The notes under the pieces were generated by a model, which was given only the letters and a program-made list of their open reading frames with translations, was not told where the DNA came from and made no database searches. From Pseudarthrobacter sp. W1I19 (GTDB lineage: Bacteria; Actinomycetota; Actinomycetes; Actinomycetales; Micrococcaceae), in contig NZ_JAUSZR010000001.1 in NCBI RefSeq assembly GCF_030817835.1, forward strand, positions 248,001 to 312,000: a stretch of DNA of 64,000 bases, in the 5' to 3' direction. A program made the position numbers and the translations under genes. Positions within the stretch are counted from its first letter, which is position 1. Every line of letters begins with the position of its first letter. Below are positions 7,881 through 18,563 of the stretch, in pieces.

Positions 7881-8000
7881 GTGGCTTGGTATACAGGATG
7901 GGCCTACCTCATCGCGGGCCTTATGACAGTGGATTCCCTGCTCCTGGCCTTGTGGGCCATTGACGAGGGCTGGCCGGGCAGCTGGTGGAAAAAGCCCTGA
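7881..8000 (+). CDS. 39-residue single-span membrane protein
   Basis: Starts at GTG, 7 nt after a strong AGGAG, and reads MAWYTGWAYLIAGLMTVDSL then LLALWAIDEGWPGSWWKKP. One hydrophobic helix (about residues 5-27) is flanked by aromatic residues; the tail is Trp-rich and ends with two lysines. It lies in a 194-nt gap between two genes. The good Shine-Dalgarno and the membrane-helix composition support a real gene. Function unknown. Small regulators of membrane complexes look like this, but there is no evidence for a partner. Confidence 0.6.
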   Translation: MAWYTGWAYLIAGLMTVDSLLLALWAIDEGWPGSWWKKP

Positions 8001-8021
8001 CTCCTGAGTCTTGAAGGCCGG

Positions 8022-8597
8022 CTAAGGTTGCAGCTCCAGCCGCATCAATATTCGTGGGAAGCCATTCAGTACTGACTCCGTATCCGCCGCTTTCGTGAAG
8101 CCGGCGTCCTCGAAGAGTTTCCGGGTGCCCACGTAGGCCATGGTGAGATCCACCTTTTGCCCATTGTTGTCCACGGGGTAACCCTCGATGGCAGGTGCAC
8201 AATAGCTCCGCGCCATCTCCACGGCGCCCCTCAACAGCTGGTGCGAGATGCCTTTGCCCCGATGCCCGGGCCGCACCCGGATGCACCACACTGACCAGAC
8301 GTCCAGATCGTCCACATGCGGGATCTTCCGGTTGCCGGCAAAACTGGTGTCCGCACGGGGGTGGACCCCTGCCCACCCCACTGGCTCCCCGCCGTCGTAC
8401 GCTAAAACCCCCGGCGGCGGGTCCTGTGCCACCAACTTCTTCACCAGGTCTTCACGGTCCGTGCCGCGAAGCGCCTGGTTCTGCTTGGACGGGATGCGGT
8501 AGCTCAGGCACCAGCACACGTTGGCATCCGGCCGTTTCGGCCCCACCAACGCCCGGACGTCCTCAAAATCAGTTGCCGGACGGACCTCGATTGTCAT
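8022..8597 (-). CDS. GNAT-family N-acetyltransferase
   Basis: A 191-residue GNAT acyltransferase. The acetyl-CoA pyrophosphate-binding motif A is RVRPGHRGKG, preceded by the strand SVWCIRV, and followed by a helix (ISHQLLRGAVEMAR). An N-terminal segment has a cysteine-tryptophan cluster (NVCWCLSYRIP) seen in a subgroup of GNATs annotated as hypothetical acetyltransferases. The substrate cannot be told from sequence. It converges on the 39-residue membrane protein gene, 21 nt from its stop, and is read alone. Confidence 0.85.
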   Translation of the reverse strand: MTIEVRPATDFEDVRALVGPKRPDANVCWCLSYRIPSKQNQALRGTDREDLVKKLVAQDPPPGVLAYDGGEPVGWAGVHPRADTSFAGNRKIPHVDDLDVWSVWCIRVRPGHRGKGISHQLLRGAVEMARSYCAPAIEGYPVDNNGQKVDLTMAYVGTRKLFEDAGFTKAADTESVLNGFPRILMRLELQP

Positions 8598-8689
8598 GCC
8601 GCCATCCTGTCATCTGCGGTATAGCCGGGACATTGTCCTTCCCGGGCATTGTTCTCCCTGACCCCTTGTTCTCCCTGAGCACTGTTCCT

Positions 8690-9181
8690 TCAGTCGAGGC
8701 TGATCCGCCCGATGCTCCAGGCCGCCACTTTTCGGAGGTCAACCCTGGTAGCCGGCATGCGCACATGGACTCCGCCGGACAGCAGCACCGGGGCAAGGAA
8801 ATGTATGTACCGGTCCTGACGCTGGAGGCGGGCTGCCCCGGTTTCTTCCGGTGTCTCCAGGGCTTCTTCCCCGCGCTTCGATTCCACAGCGGCGAGGGCG
8901 TCGGCCACTGCCGGACTTCCTGCGCGGATCTGGTCGTTCTGCCGCTGCATCCAGGCGTGCTCAGAGACTACCGAGCCGGAGATGACAGTGCCGTCAACCA
9001 CCACCGTGAGCTCAATGGTTGCGTCTGCACCCGTCCTGAAAAGAGGGGTCAACAGCAGTGCCAGGCGGTGGTCAATCTCGTACCAGGATTGGGCTTCGAA
9101 GTGCTGCCGGTTCGCGCTGTACCTGGCGTCCTGCTCAGCGCCCATCCGGGACACTGCTTCTTCTGCGGAGTCCTGCGCCAC
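8690..9181 (-). CDS. Hypothetical protein
   Basis: A 163-residue protein with no recognised family. The reading frame is open further upstream, but the GTG at 9179-9181 is the best start because AAAGGA precedes it by 6 nt and the upstream extension has the composition of non-coding sequence. It starts MAQDSAEEAVSRMGAEQDAR. The middle (IDHRLALLLTPLFRTGADAT then IELTVVVDGTVISGSVVSEH) looks like beta strands, followed by a helical, charged stretch. No signal peptide. It is divergent from the MFS gene at 9333, with about 150 nt between them. The role is unknown. Confidence 0.65.
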   Translation of the reverse strand: MAQDSAEEAVSRMGAEQDARYSANRQHFEAQSWYEIDHRLALLLTPLFRTGADATIELTVVVDGTVISGSVVSEHAWMQRQNDQIRAGSPAVADALAAVESKRGEEALETPEETGAARLQRQDRYIHFLAPVLLSGGVHVRMPATRVDLRKVAAWSIGRISLD

Positions 9182-9332
9182 GGCCTGTCCTTTCGCGGTT
9201 CCATCCAGCTGAATGCCCTCCCTTACGAGCTTAGTTTCCGTTAGCGCGGCCGCGCTGGCCGGAATCCAAAATGCCCGGGCTCTATTTTTTCCACCCTGTC
9301 GGCTTCTGCCGGCCGTCACTACACTGGGACGC

Positions 9333-10820
9333 ATGACCGAGCAGGAGCCGGCCCAGGGAAGGGCCGCTGCGGTTCCCGACGGCGGGGAAAGCCTCCGCGG
9401 GGACGCCCTCACATCGACAACGGACGGTGAACCAACGCGCCTGGCTGATCCAGACGCCGTCGACACATCCTTGCGCACCCCGGCGGAACGTTCCCGGACC
9501 TTCACCGGGATCCTGGTGAACACTGCCCTGGCCAACATCACCACCAGCTACCTGTGGTTCGCCCTGACGTTCTGGGTGTACCTGGAGACGCGCAACGTGA
9601 TAGCCACCGGCGTGGTGGGCGGTGCGTACATGCTGCTGATCGCGCTGTCCAGCATCAGCTTCGGCACGTTCGTGGACCGCTACCGCAAGCTGGCCGTGAT
9701 GCGCTTCGCAGCCGGTTTCACCCTGGTGATGTTTGTGCTGTCCGGAGTGATGTTCCTCCTGACAGCCGAAAGCTCGCTGCTGGACCTGAGGCAGCCCTGG
9801 TTCTGGATCTTCACCGTGGTCATCCTGATCGGCGCGGTGGTGGAGAACCTGCGCAATATCGCCCTGTCCACTACCGTCACCATCCTGATCGAGCCGGAGC
9901 GGCGGGCCAACGCCAACGGTTTGGTGGGGATGGTGCAGGGGCTGATGTTCCTCATCACTTCCGTGCTCTCCGGGCTGTCGGTGGGGCTGCTGGGCATGGG
10001 CTGGACCATTGCGGTCGCAATCGTGCTCACGGCGCTCGCCTTCGCGCACCTGCTCACCCTTCGCATGCCTGAAGAAACGAGCGTGGCGGCCACCGATGCG
10101 CACGGCGGATTCGACCTTCGCGGCTCCTACGCCGCGGTGCTGGCCATTTCAGGGCTCTTCGCCCTGATCCTGTTCTCCACGTTCAACAACTTCATTGGCG
10201 GCGTCTACATGGCGCTGATGGACCCCTACGGCCTGGAGATGTTCCCCGTGGAATTGTGGGGCATCTTCCTGGCTGTCGGCTCCAGCGGATTCCTGATCGG
10301 CGGGGCGCTGATCAGCAAGTTCGGCCTCGGAGCCAACCCGCTGCGCACCCTGCTTATTGCCGTGGTGGCCATGGGGGTCCTCGGTGCGGTGTTCACCCTG
10401 CGGGAGTGGGCATGGCTGTACGTCGTCGGGATCTGGCTGTACCTGACGCTGGTGCCCATTGTGGAGGCCGCCGAGCAGACGGTCATCCAGCAGGTGGTGC
10501 CGCTGCCACGGCAGGGCCGGGTGTTCGGCTTCGCCATGGCGTTCGAGTCTGCGGCGGCGCCCGTCACGTCCTTCCTGATTGCGCCGATCGCCCAGTTCTG
10601 GATCATTCCCTACGCACGGTCGGCCGACGGCGCGGCCCGGCTGGCCCCGCTGCTGGGCGAGGGCACCTCCCGTGGCATTGCCCTGGTCTTCCTGATCGCC
10701 GGGCTCATCATGGTGGCCGCCGCGCTGCTTGCTTTCCTGACCCCGGTGTACCGCCGGGTGTCGGCCGAATATGTGCAGGCGGCTGCAGAGGCGAAAGCGA
10801 CGACGGGCAGCGACACGTAG
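9333..10820 (+). CDS. MFS transporter (drug-efflux type)
   Basis: A 495-residue major facilitator protein. A hydrophilic N-terminus of about 60 residues precedes 12 predicted membrane helices beginning near TGILVNTALANITTSYLWFA. The loop 2-3 signature is present in the form GTFVDRYRKL. The architecture resembles the MFS_3/enterobactin-exporter-like group, which often exports drugs or siderophores, but the substrate is not predictable. ATG at 9333 was chosen where the conserved region and base composition begin. A strong hairpin follows the stop. It stands alone and is divergent from the hypothetical gene at 8690-9181. Confidence 0.85.
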   Translation: MTEQEPAQGRAAAVPDGGESLRGDALTSTTDGEPTRLADPDAVDTSLRTPAERSRTFTGILVNTALANITTSYLWFALTFWVYLETRNVIATGVVGGAYMLLIALSSISFGTFVDRYRKLAVMRFAAGFTLVMFVLSGVMFLLTAESSLLDLRQPWFWIFTVVILIGAVVENLRNIALSTTVTILIEPERRANANGLVGMVQGLMFLITSVLSGLSVGLLGMGWTIAVAIVLTALAFAHLLTLRMPEETSVAATDAHGGFDLRGSYAAVLAISGLFALILFSTFNNFIGGVYMALMDPYGLEMFPVELWGIFLAVGSSGFLIGGALISKFGLGANPLRTLLIAVVAMGVLGAVFTLREWAWLYVVGIWLYLTLVPIVEAAEQTVIQQVVPLPRQGRVFGFAMAFESAAAPVTSFLIAPIAQFWIIPYARSADGAARLAPLLGEGTSRGIALVFLIAGLIMVAAALLAFLTPVYRRVSAEYVQAAAEAKATTGSDT

Positions 10821-10867
10821 GTGCCTGAACAGCAGGATGACTTGCCGGGGGGGAAGCGGCCGTTAAA

Positions 10868-10906
10868 CACCTGGCCCTCCCGCAGGATGTGCGGGAGGGT
10901 CAGGTG
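10868..10906. terminator. Bidirectional terminator hairpin
   Basis: CACCTGGCCCTCCCGCA is inverted as TGCGGGAGGGTCAGGTG around a 5-nt loop (one mismatch in 17). AAAA follows on the plus strand. It separates the convergent MFS and peroxiredoxin genes. Confidence 0.8.
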
Positions 10907-10998
10907 AAAACGCGCAGGACGTGATGTGGCGTCCGGGGGAAACGCGTGTTAGGTGATGGGGCGTCCGGAAACACAGGCGTCCGGGGAACCAAGGAGGG

Positions 10999-11478
10999 CT
11001 AGATTCCCAGGGCTTCCTTCAGCGCTGCCACGTGGCCCTGGGCCTGCACCTGGTACTGGGCGAGCGTGACCTTGCCTTCGGGGTCCACCACCACGGTGGA
11101 GCGGACGATGCCTTCAACGATCTCGCCGTCCACCAGCTTCTCGCCCCAGGCGCCGTAGGCCAGGGCGACGCCGTGGTCCTCGTCGGAGAGCAGCGGGAAG
11201 GTCAGGGAGAAGTCGCCGGTGAAGCCGGCCAGAGCCTCCGGGGCGTCGGGGGAGATGCCGATGACCTCGTAGCCCTTGCCCTGCAGGGAGGCCAGGCTGT
11301 CGCGGAAATCGCAGGCCTCGGTGGTGCAGCCGGGGGTGGCGGCCTTGGGGTAGAAGTACACGATGACGTTCTTGCCACGGTAGTCGGCCAAGGCAGTCTG
11401 CCGGCCCTGGGCATCCTGAAGGGTGAAATCAGGGGCCTGGGTTCCGGGCTGAAGCTTGGTGGTCAGGGTCTGGCTCAT
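10999..11478 (-). CDS. bcp: Peroxiredoxin of the BCP/PrxQ class
   Basis: Thiol peroxidase of 159 residues that reduces hydrogen peroxide and organic peroxides. The active site is ATPGCTTEACDFRD: peroxidatic Cys51 with a resolving Cys56 five residues on, the atypical two-Cys arrangement of BCP. The GTQAPDFTL strand and the conserved Arg (IVRSTVVVDPEGKV) are present. The ATG at 11476-11478 has AAAGGA just upstream; a longer in-frame start lacks one. It lies downstream of the winged-helix gene in the same direction, with 81 nt between, and is closed by a hairpin. Confidence 0.92.
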   Translation of the reverse strand: MSQTLTTKLQPGTQAPDFTLQDAQGRQTALADYRGKNVIVYFYPKAATPGCTTEACDFRDSLASLQGKGYEVIGISPDAPEALAGFTGDFSLTFPLLSDEDHGVALAYGAWGEKLVDGEIVEGIVRSTVVVDPEGKVTLAQYQVQAQGHVAALKEALGI

Positions 11479-11559
11479 GGCATTCCTTTGGAAGTCTTTG
11501 TCAGGTACTGGCAAAACATCAAGTGAAGCGGGTTCCCGCCTACTCATACAACTCCGGCG

Positions 11560-12216
11560 TCATATGCAGTATTCCGCCGGACCCCGCACGGTTGCGCAGG
11601 CGCCCGGCATAAACCGGTAGCCGCCGCCCCGGACGGTGGCCACAGCGTGCCGCGCATTGCCGAGTTTCCGGCGGATCCGGCCCACGTAAACATCGATGGA
11701 CCGGGCCGAGGCGCCTGGGGTCTCGAACGAGTCGAGGAACTCCTGGAGTTCCTCCCTGCCCACTGTTCGGGACAGGTGCGTCACCAGGTACCGGAGCACC
11801 TTGAACTCGACGCCGGTAAGCGCCACGGGCGTGCCGTCCAGCAGGACCTGGTCGGCTGCAAGGTCCACGGCGACGCGGCTCACAGGGCCAGCCGACGGCG
11901 GCAGGTACGTGCCGCCGTCGGCCTCTGTATCGCCGGGGTTCTCCGCCGCGGAAGGAGTGCGAGAGGAGTGGTCTGCGGCTCCTTCCGCCGCGGCGGAAGC
12001 CCCGGACGTGGGGGCTCCGGCGGCAGGCCAATGGACTTCCGCCTCCGGAGCAGTTTGAAGGGCCCGGGCAAGGACCAGTTCAGCGGCGCGGGCCAGCAGT
12101 TCGGGGCTGGTGCCTTCCGCGGGAACCACCCACACGGCGAGGCCGCGGGCAGCCGCCTTCTGTGCACCGAACCCTGGGCGTGCCCCTGTCCTCGGATAGT
12201 GGGCTTCCACTGCCAT
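11560..12216 (-). CDS. Winged-helix DNA-binding protein (Trans_reg_C type)
   Basis: A 218-residue protein with an OmpR/PhoB-type winged-helix domain at about residues 110-205: DLAADQVLLDGTPVALTGVE, then FKVLRYLVTHLSRTVGREEL, then IDVYVGRIRRKLG and TVRGGGYRF. No receiver domain precedes it; the N-terminal half is Ala/Pro/Glu-rich and low in structure. It is therefore an orphan transcriptional regulator rather than a standard response regulator. It begins 9 nt after the allB stop, so it probably rides on the ureide operon. Whether it controls the peroxiredoxin gene downstream or the operon itself is unknown. Confidence 0.82.
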   Translation of the reverse strand: MAVEAHYPRTGARPGFGAQKAAARGLAVWVVPAEGTSPELLARAAELVLARALQTAPEAEVHWPAAGAPTSGASAAAEGAADHSSRTPSAAENPGDTEADGGTYLPPSAGPVSRVAVDLAADQVLLDGTPVALTGVEFKVLRYLVTHLSRTVGREELQEFLDSFETPGASARSIDVYVGRIRRKLGNARHAVATVRGGGYRFMPGACATVRGPAEYCI

Positions 12217-12225
12217 GGCGCGTCC

Positions 12226-13569
12226 CTAGACTCCGCCGCGGCGGATCAGCTTGCCCGTGGGGGTCTGGCCTTCCACCACGGCGCCGCGCAGGAAGGTCTT
12301 GCGGACCACGCCCGAGAGTGCCTTGCCGTCGTAGGGGGTGATGGGGTTCTTGTGCTTGAGCTTGGACACGTCCACCACGAAGGCCTCGTCGGGGGCGAAG
12401 ACGGCAAAGTCGGCGTCGTAGCCCAGCGCCAGCTGGCCCTTGTTGGAGAGCCGGGCGAGGGCTGCCGGCTTCTCGCCCATCCAGGAGACCACCTGCTCCA
12501 GCGGGATGCCGCGGTGCCGGGCCTCGGTCCAGATCAGGGACAGGCCCAGCTGCAGCGACGAGACGCCGCCCCACGCCACGGCGAAGTCGCCGTTTTCCAG
12601 GTCCTTCAGGTCCAGTGTGGAGGGGGAGTGGTCCGAGACGATGCAGTCGATGGTGCCGTCCAGCAGGCCCTGCCACAGCAGCTCCCGGTTGGAGGCCTCG
12701 CGGATGGGCGGGCAGCACTTGTAGGCGGTGGCGCCGTCCGGGATTTCCTCCGCCATCAGCGTGAGGTAGTGCGGGCACGTTTCCACGGTGAGCTTGACGC
12801 CGTCGCGCTTAGCAGAGGCGATCATGGGCAGCGCGTCCGACGACGAGAGGTGCAGGATGTGCGCGCGCGCACCTGTCCAGCGGGCCCGTTCGATCACCTC
12901 GGCGATGGCCTTGTTCTCGGCGCCGCGGGGGCGGGAGGCCAGGAAGGTGGAGTAGTGGTCGCCGCCGGGGTGGGGCGCACGGTCGATGGCGTGCGAGTCC
13001 TCGGCATGGACGATCATGAGGGAGTCGAAGGACTTCAGCTCGGCCATGTCCTCCTCCATCTCGTCCGCATCCAGGTGCGGGAACTCGTCCACGCCGGAGT
13101 GCAGGAGGAAGCACTTGAAACCGAACACGCCCTCGTCGTGCAGAGCGCGCAGGTCGGCCTTGTTGCCGGGAATCGCGCCGCCCCAGAACCCGACGTCGAT
13201 GAACGCCTGGTCCTCGGCAACCTCGCGCTTGAGCTTCAGGTTTTCCACGGTGGTGGTGGGCGGGACGGAGTTCAGCGGCATGTCGATGATGGTGGTGACG
13301 CCGCCCGCGGCTGCTGCCCGGGTGGCCGAGGCGAAGCCCTCCCACTCGGTGCGGCCGGGCTCGTTGACATGGACGTGGGTGTCCACCAGGCCTGGAATCA
13401 GTGTCTCATCGTCCGCGAGTTCAATGACTTCGGCGCCGGCCAGGCCGTTGCCGAGCGGCTCGAGGGCCACAATCTTGCCATTGCGGACACCCACCTCGCG
13501 AGGTGCCAGGCCGGCAGTGGTGAGAATGCGCTGGCCCCGGATGACCAGGTCAAATCGTTCTTCAGACAT
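12226..13569 (-). CDS. allB: Allantoinase
   Basis: Hydrolyses allantoin to allantoate, the first step after UraD. At 447 residues it is a full amidohydrolase-superfamily enzyme. Metal ligands are visible: [18 protein letters not shown] (HxH), the lysine in FGFKCFL that is carbamylated, [17 protein letters not shown], and the Asp in VSDHSPST. It overlaps the end of glxK by 8 nt, so it is translated with the glycerate genes. The operon order hyi-glxR-gcl-glxK-allB puts ureide entry and glyoxylate use in one transcript. The downstream steps (allantoate and ureidoglycolate) are not in the window. Confidence 0.95.
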   Translation of the reverse strand: MSEERFDLVIRGQRILTTAGLAPREVGVRNGKIVALEPLGNGLAGAEVIELADDETLIPGLVDTHVHVNEPGRTEWEGFASATRAAAAGGVTTIIDMPLNSVPPTTTVENLKLKREVAEDQAFIDVGFWGGAIPGNKADLRALHDEGVFGFKCFLLHSGVDEFPHLDADEMEEDMAELKSFDSLMIVHAEDSHAIDRAPHPGGDHYSTFLASRPRGAENKAIAEVIERARWTGARAHILHLSSSDALPMIASAKRDGVKLTVETCPHYLTLMAEEIPDGATAYKCCPPIREASNRELLWQGLLDGTIDCIVSDHSPSTLDLKDLENGDFAVAWGGVSSLQLGLSLIWTEARHRGIPLEQVVSWMGEKPAALARLSNKGQLALGYDADFAVFAPDEAFVVDVSKLKHKNPITPYDGKALSGVVRKTFLRGAVVEGQTPTGKLIRRGGV

Positions 13570-14761
13570 GGAGGTCCTCCTTGGTATTCGCGGTCCGCGG
13601 CAGTTCGTTGGCTGCCAAACGCCCGCTGATCTGTGTACCCAGCTGCTCCAGAAGCTGCGCTGCCTCTGCTATGCACCTGTCTACATTGCTTTCCAGTTCG
13701 GTCAAAGCATAAATATCCTCGAACCCTGCGGCAGTGGCCTGGCCAGCCCCAAGGGTGGTCCGGCCGCACACCGCGATCACCGGAATACCCTGGGCGGCGG
13801 CTGCGCGGGCCACGCCCATGGGCGTCTTGCCCAGCAGGCTCTGCTCGTCCAGGCTGCCTTCGCCGGTGATCACCAGGTCCGCGCCGGTCAGCCTCTGATC
13901 CAGTTCCGTGAATTCGAGGACGACGTCGATGCCCGGGCGCCGGGTCGCGGCCAGCACGGCGATGGCGGCATAGCCGACGCCGCCGGCTGCTCCGGCGCCG
14001 GGAGCCTCGGCAGCCTTGACGGCGCGGAATCCGATTTCCCTGGCCAGGACTTCGACAAACCTGGCCAGGGCGGCGTCGAGCAGGCCGACGTCCTGTTGTG
14101 TGGCGCCCTTTTGCGGGCCGAAAATCGCCGCGGCGCCCTGGGCGCCCAGCAGGGGATTGTCGACGTCGGACGCCAGCACAAAGCGTGTGTCCTTCAGCCG
14201 GGGTTCAAACCCGCTGAAGTCGATCCGGTCCAATTGGGCCAAAGCGGCCCCACCGGACGGAAGTTCGTGGCCCTCATTGTCGAGGAACCGGGCGCCGAGT
14301 CCCTGCAGGAGCCCCGCGCCGCCGTCGGTGTTGGCGCTGCCGCCCACACCCAGGATGATGCGGTTGCAGCCGGCATCCAGGGCGGCGCGGATGAGCTGGC
14401 CGGTGCCCAGGCTGGTGGCGGTGCATGCCGCCGTTGGGCGCGGCCGTCCCCCAACCAATGCTCCGGCGGGGAGCAGGGCCAGGCCCGAGGCAGCCGCCAT
14501 TTCGATGACTGCCTCGTTGCCCCGGACGGCGAAGTCGGCGGTGACCGGTTCGCCTGTTGGCCCGGCCACTACCGCGCTGCGGCGGGTGAAGCCGGAGCCA
14601 ACGGCGGCATCCAAGGTGCCCTCGCCGCCGTCGGCTACCGGGATGCGGAGGACTTCAAGGTTCCCGCCCGCCCCGCGCTGCAGGCCCTTTTCCAGGTGGC
14701 TGCACACGTCCGGGGCGGACAGGGAGCCCTTGAATTTGTCCGGGGCAATGACGATCCGCAT
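13562..14761 (-). CDS. glxK: Glycerate kinase (type 1, GarK/GlxK)
   Basis: Phosphorylates D-glycerate made by the tartronate semialdehyde reductase, feeding 2-phosphoglycerate into glycolysis. The 399-residue protein has the family N-terminus [15 protein letters not shown], the [13 protein letters not shown] block, [13 protein letters not shown] and the C-terminal [17 protein letters not shown] motif. It sits between gcl and allB; its stop overlaps the allB start by 8 nt. A set of four short direct repeats lies in the 73 nt between gcl and this gene. Confidence 0.94.
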   Translation of the reverse strand: MRIVIAPDKFKGSLSAPDVCSHLEKGLQRGAGGNLEVLRIPVADGGEGTLDAAVGSGFTRRSAVVAGPTGEPVTADFAVRGNEAVIEMAAASGLALLPAGALVGGRPRPTAACTATSLGTGQLIRAALDAGCNRIILGVGGSANTDGGAGLLQGLGARFLDNEGHELPSGGAALAQLDRIDFSGFEPRLKDTRFVLASDVDNPLLGAQGAAAIFGPQKGATQQDVGLLDAALARFVEVLAREIGFRAVKAAEAPGAGAAGGVGYAAIAVLAATRRPGIDVVLEFTELDQRLTGADLVITGEGSLDEQSLLGKTPMGVARAAAAQGIPVIAVCGRTTLGAGQATAAGFEDIYALTELESNVDRCIAEAAQLLEQLGTQISGRLAANELPRTANTKEDLHV

Positions 14762-14782
14762 GGCTGTCTCTCTTGTTTAGGC

Positions 14783-14834
14783 GTGCAGGTTCTGGGCGTT
14801 CAGGTTCTCGCCGTGCAGGTCTGGAAGTGCAGGT
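14783..14834. repeat. Four short direct repeats between gcl and glxK
   Basis: The octamer GTGCAGGT (once GTTCAGGT) starts at 14783, 14798, 14813 and 14827, a spacing of 15, 15 and 14 bp. The array fills the whole gap between the two genes. It may be a slipped duplication, or it may affect the glxK leader. No function is shown. Confidence 0.5.
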
Positions 14835-16613
<1,779 letters not shown>

Positions 16614-16639
16614 GGTGTGCTCCTTGAAAGCTTGTGGTT

Positions 16640-16672
16640 GGGCCCGGCGGTTGAGCCCGTCGAAACCTGTTT
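16640..16672. repeat. Half copy of the TTGAGCYTGTCGAAA repeat
   Basis: Reads GCGGTTGAGCCCGTCGAAACC within the leader of gcl. It is a single arm of the palindromic element found complete at 16735-16782 and 17718-17757, with one base changed in the core. Confidence 0.6.
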
Positions 16673-16734
16673 TTGGGTGTGCTGAAGGGAGGCCCGCTGG
16701 TGAGGGCCTCAAAAGTTCGCTGGTTAGATCGCTT

Positions 16735-16782
16735 CGGTGGTTGAGCCTGTCGAAACCTGGATTTCGACAGGCTCAATCACCG
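16735..16782. repeat. Palindromic intergenic repeat after glxR
   Basis: CGGTGGTTGAGCCTGTCGAA is inverted on the other side of a short CCTGGA centre, giving a hairpin with 20-base arms and one mismatch. It begins 1 nt from the glxR stop codon. The same core recurs at 17718, 49868 and inside bsaP at 58.7 kb. It may work as a terminator or RNA-stabilising hairpin inside the operon, but its repetition makes it a REP-like element. Confidence 0.8.
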
Positions 16783-16783
16783 G

Positions 16784-17662
16784 TTACTTGCGGCCGCTGA
16801 GCTGGAGGACCTGCTTGAAGAGTCCGGAGTGGTCCAGTGCGCCGTCGCCCTGGTTGACGGTGGCGGCGACGAGCTGTGCGACGACGGCGCCGAGGGGGAC
16901 GGCGACGTTGGCTTCGCGGGCGGCGGAGGTGACGATGCCCAGGTCCTTGTGGTGCAGGGCGAGGCGGAAGCCGGGGTCGAAGTTGCGGTCCAGCATTTTC
17001 TGGCCCTTCTGGTCCAGGACCTTGGAGCCGGCCAGGCCGCCGCCGAGGACCTTGAGGGCGGCGTCGGTGTCCACGCCGTAGGCCTCGAGGAAGGCGATGG
17101 CTTCGCCGAGGACTTCGATGTTGACTGCGACGATGAGCTGGTTGGCTGCCTTGACGGTCTGGCCGGAGCCGGAGGGGCCCACGTGGACGATGGTTTTGCC
17201 GACGGCGTTCAGGACGTCCGATGCTGCGTCGAAGTCTTCCTTGTCGCCGCCGACCATGATGGAGAGGGCGGCGTCGATGGCGCCCTGTTCGCCGCCGGAG
17301 ACGGGGGCGTCGAGCGGGCGGATGCCGGCTTCGCGGGCGTCGTCGGAGAGTCCCTTGGCGACGTCGGGGCGGATGCTGGATGCGTCGATCCACAGGGTGC
17401 CCTGCTTGGCGTTGGCGAAGACGCCGTCCTTGCCGCTGACAACGCCCTCGACGTCCGGGGAGTCCGGCACCATGGTGATGACGACGTCGGCGTCCTTGAC
17501 GGCGTCAGCGATGCTGGTGGCGCCCTTGCCGCCTTCGGAGACAAGCTTGTCGATCTTGTCCTGGCTGCGGTTGAAGCCGGTGACGGTGTGGCCGGCCTTG
17601 ACCAGGTTGATGGCCATGGGCAGGCCCATGATTCCGAGTCCGATAACTGCAACGTTGCTCAT
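16784..17662 (-). CDS. glxR: 2-Hydroxy-3-oxopropionate (tartronate semialdehyde) reductase
   Basis: NADH-dependent reduction of tartronate semialdehyde to D-glycerate, the step between Gcl and glycerate kinase. At 292 residues it is a normal 3-hydroxyisobutyrate-dehydrogenase-family enzyme. The Rossmann motif is GLGIMGLPMAINL; the substrate motif DAPVSGGEQGA and the catalytic lysine in QTVKAANQLIV are present. It lies between hyi (100 nt upstream, with a repeat element in the gap) and gcl. Substrate choice rests on the neighbours, since the family also includes hydroxyisobutyrate dehydrogenases. Confidence 0.93.
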   Translation of the reverse strand: MSNVAVIGLGIMGLPMAINLVKAGHTVTGFNRSQDKIDKLVSEGGKGATSIADAVKDADVVITMVPDSPDVEGVVSGKDGVFANAKQGTLWIDASSIRPDVAKGLSDDAREAGIRPLDAPVSGGEQGAIDAALSIMVGGDKEDFDAASDVLNAVGKTIVHVGPSGSGQTVKAANQLIVAVNIEVLGEAIAFLEAYGVDTDAALKVLGGGLAGSKVLDQKGQKMLDRNFDPGFRLALHHKDLGIVTSAAREANVAVPLGAVVAQLVAATVNQGDGALDHSGLFKQVLQLSGRK

Positions 17663-17717
17663 TGTGTTTCCTTTACTGAAAGTCTGTGGAGTGGGGAGCG
17701 AAACCTTGAAACCTGGA

Positions 17718-17757
17718 TTTCGACAGGCTCAATCACCGGTGGTTGAGCTTGTCGAAA
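17718..17757. repeat. Palindromic intergenic repeat after hyi
   Basis: TTTCGACAGGCTCAATCACC followed immediately by its inverse (GGTGGTTGAGCTTGTCGAAA), two mismatches, no loop. It lies 5 nt from the hyi stop. The arms are the same as at 16735 but joined in the opposite order, with an extra single-arm piece at 17703-17715. Confidence 0.8.
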
Positions 17758-17762
17758 CCGGG

Positions 17763-18563
17763 CTACTGGGCGACCCGCTGGCGGATGGCCCAGCTGAATG
17801 CCGTTTCCTGCGGTTCCTTGTACTCGAGTCCGATGTAGCCCTCGTAGCCGAGTTCGCGGCTGCGGGCGATCCATTCGCCGAGCGGGAGGGTGCCGGTTCC
17901 GGGTGCTCCGCGGCCGGGGTTGTCGGCAATCTGGATGTGGCCGAAGTCCTTGGCGTGGTTTTCGATGACGGATTCGACGTCGTCACCGTTCACGGACAGG
18001 TGGTAGAAGTCCGCGAGGAGCTTGACGTTCCCGACGCCGGCCTCCGCCTTCACACGGGCGATGACCTTGAGTGCGTCGTCAGCGGTGAGGAGCGGGTACT
18101 TAGGTGCGCCGCTGACAGGTTCGAGGAGGACAATGCCGCCGATCCGGGCGACGCCTTCTGCCGCCGCTGCGAGGTTCTTGACCGCGACTTCGTCCTGCTC
18201 TTCGGGCGTGGAGCCGTCCTGGCGGTTGCCGTAGAGAGCGTTGAAGGCCTTACAGCCGAGGCGCTCGCCGATGCCGGCGACTACATCGATGTTGTCCTTG
18301 AATTCGGACTCGCGCCCCTTCCAGGACACCAGGCCCCGGTCGCCTCCGGGCATGTTGCCGGCGTTGAAGTTCAGGCCCGTGAGCTGCACGCCCGCGTCCT
18401 TGATGGCGTTCTCAAATTCGGTCACCTGAGCGTCAGTAGGAACGGAGCTTTCGAAGGGCCACCAGAATTCGACAGCGTCAAAGCCGGCTGCCTTGGCTGC
18501 GGCGGGGCGCTCGAGCAGGGGCAGCTCCGTGAGGAGGATGGAGCAGTTCACTGTGTACGTCAT
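17763..18563 (-). CDS. hyi: Hydroxypyruvate isomerase
   Basis: Interconverts hydroxypyruvate and tartronate semialdehyde, feeding the same pool as Gcl. The 266-residue protein is a xylose-isomerase-like TIM barrel; motifs include GFDAVEFWWPFE, LTGLNFNAGNMPGGDRGL, ILLEPVSG (metal Glu), LLADFYHLS and the last-strand IGLEYKEPQETAFSW. The ATG at 18561-18563 follows GGAAGGACC; a start five codons earlier is less likely. It is the first gene of the hyi-glxR-gcl-glxK-allB operon. Two palindromic operator-like sites lie about 60-95 nt upstream. Confidence 0.93.
   Translation of the reverse strand: MTYTVNCSILLTELPLLERPAAAKAAGFDAVEFWWPFESSVPTDAQVTEFENAIKDAGVQLTGLNFNAGNMPGGDRGLVSWKGRESEFKDNIDVVAGIGERLGCKAFNALYGNRQDGSTPEEQDEVAVKNLAAAAEGVARIGGIVLLEPVSGAPKYPLLTADDALKVIARVKAEAGVGNVKLLADFYHLSVNGDDVESVIENHAKDFGHIQIADNPGRGAPGTGTLPLGEWIARSRELGYEGYIGLEYKEPQETAFSWAIRQRVAQ

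Noticed and set aside
11647..13629. Very long open frame on the plus strand opposite allB and the winged-helix gene
   Set aside because: It mirrors the codon pattern of the real genes (His/Gly/Val-rich mirror composition), has no domain, and allB is certain on the other strand.
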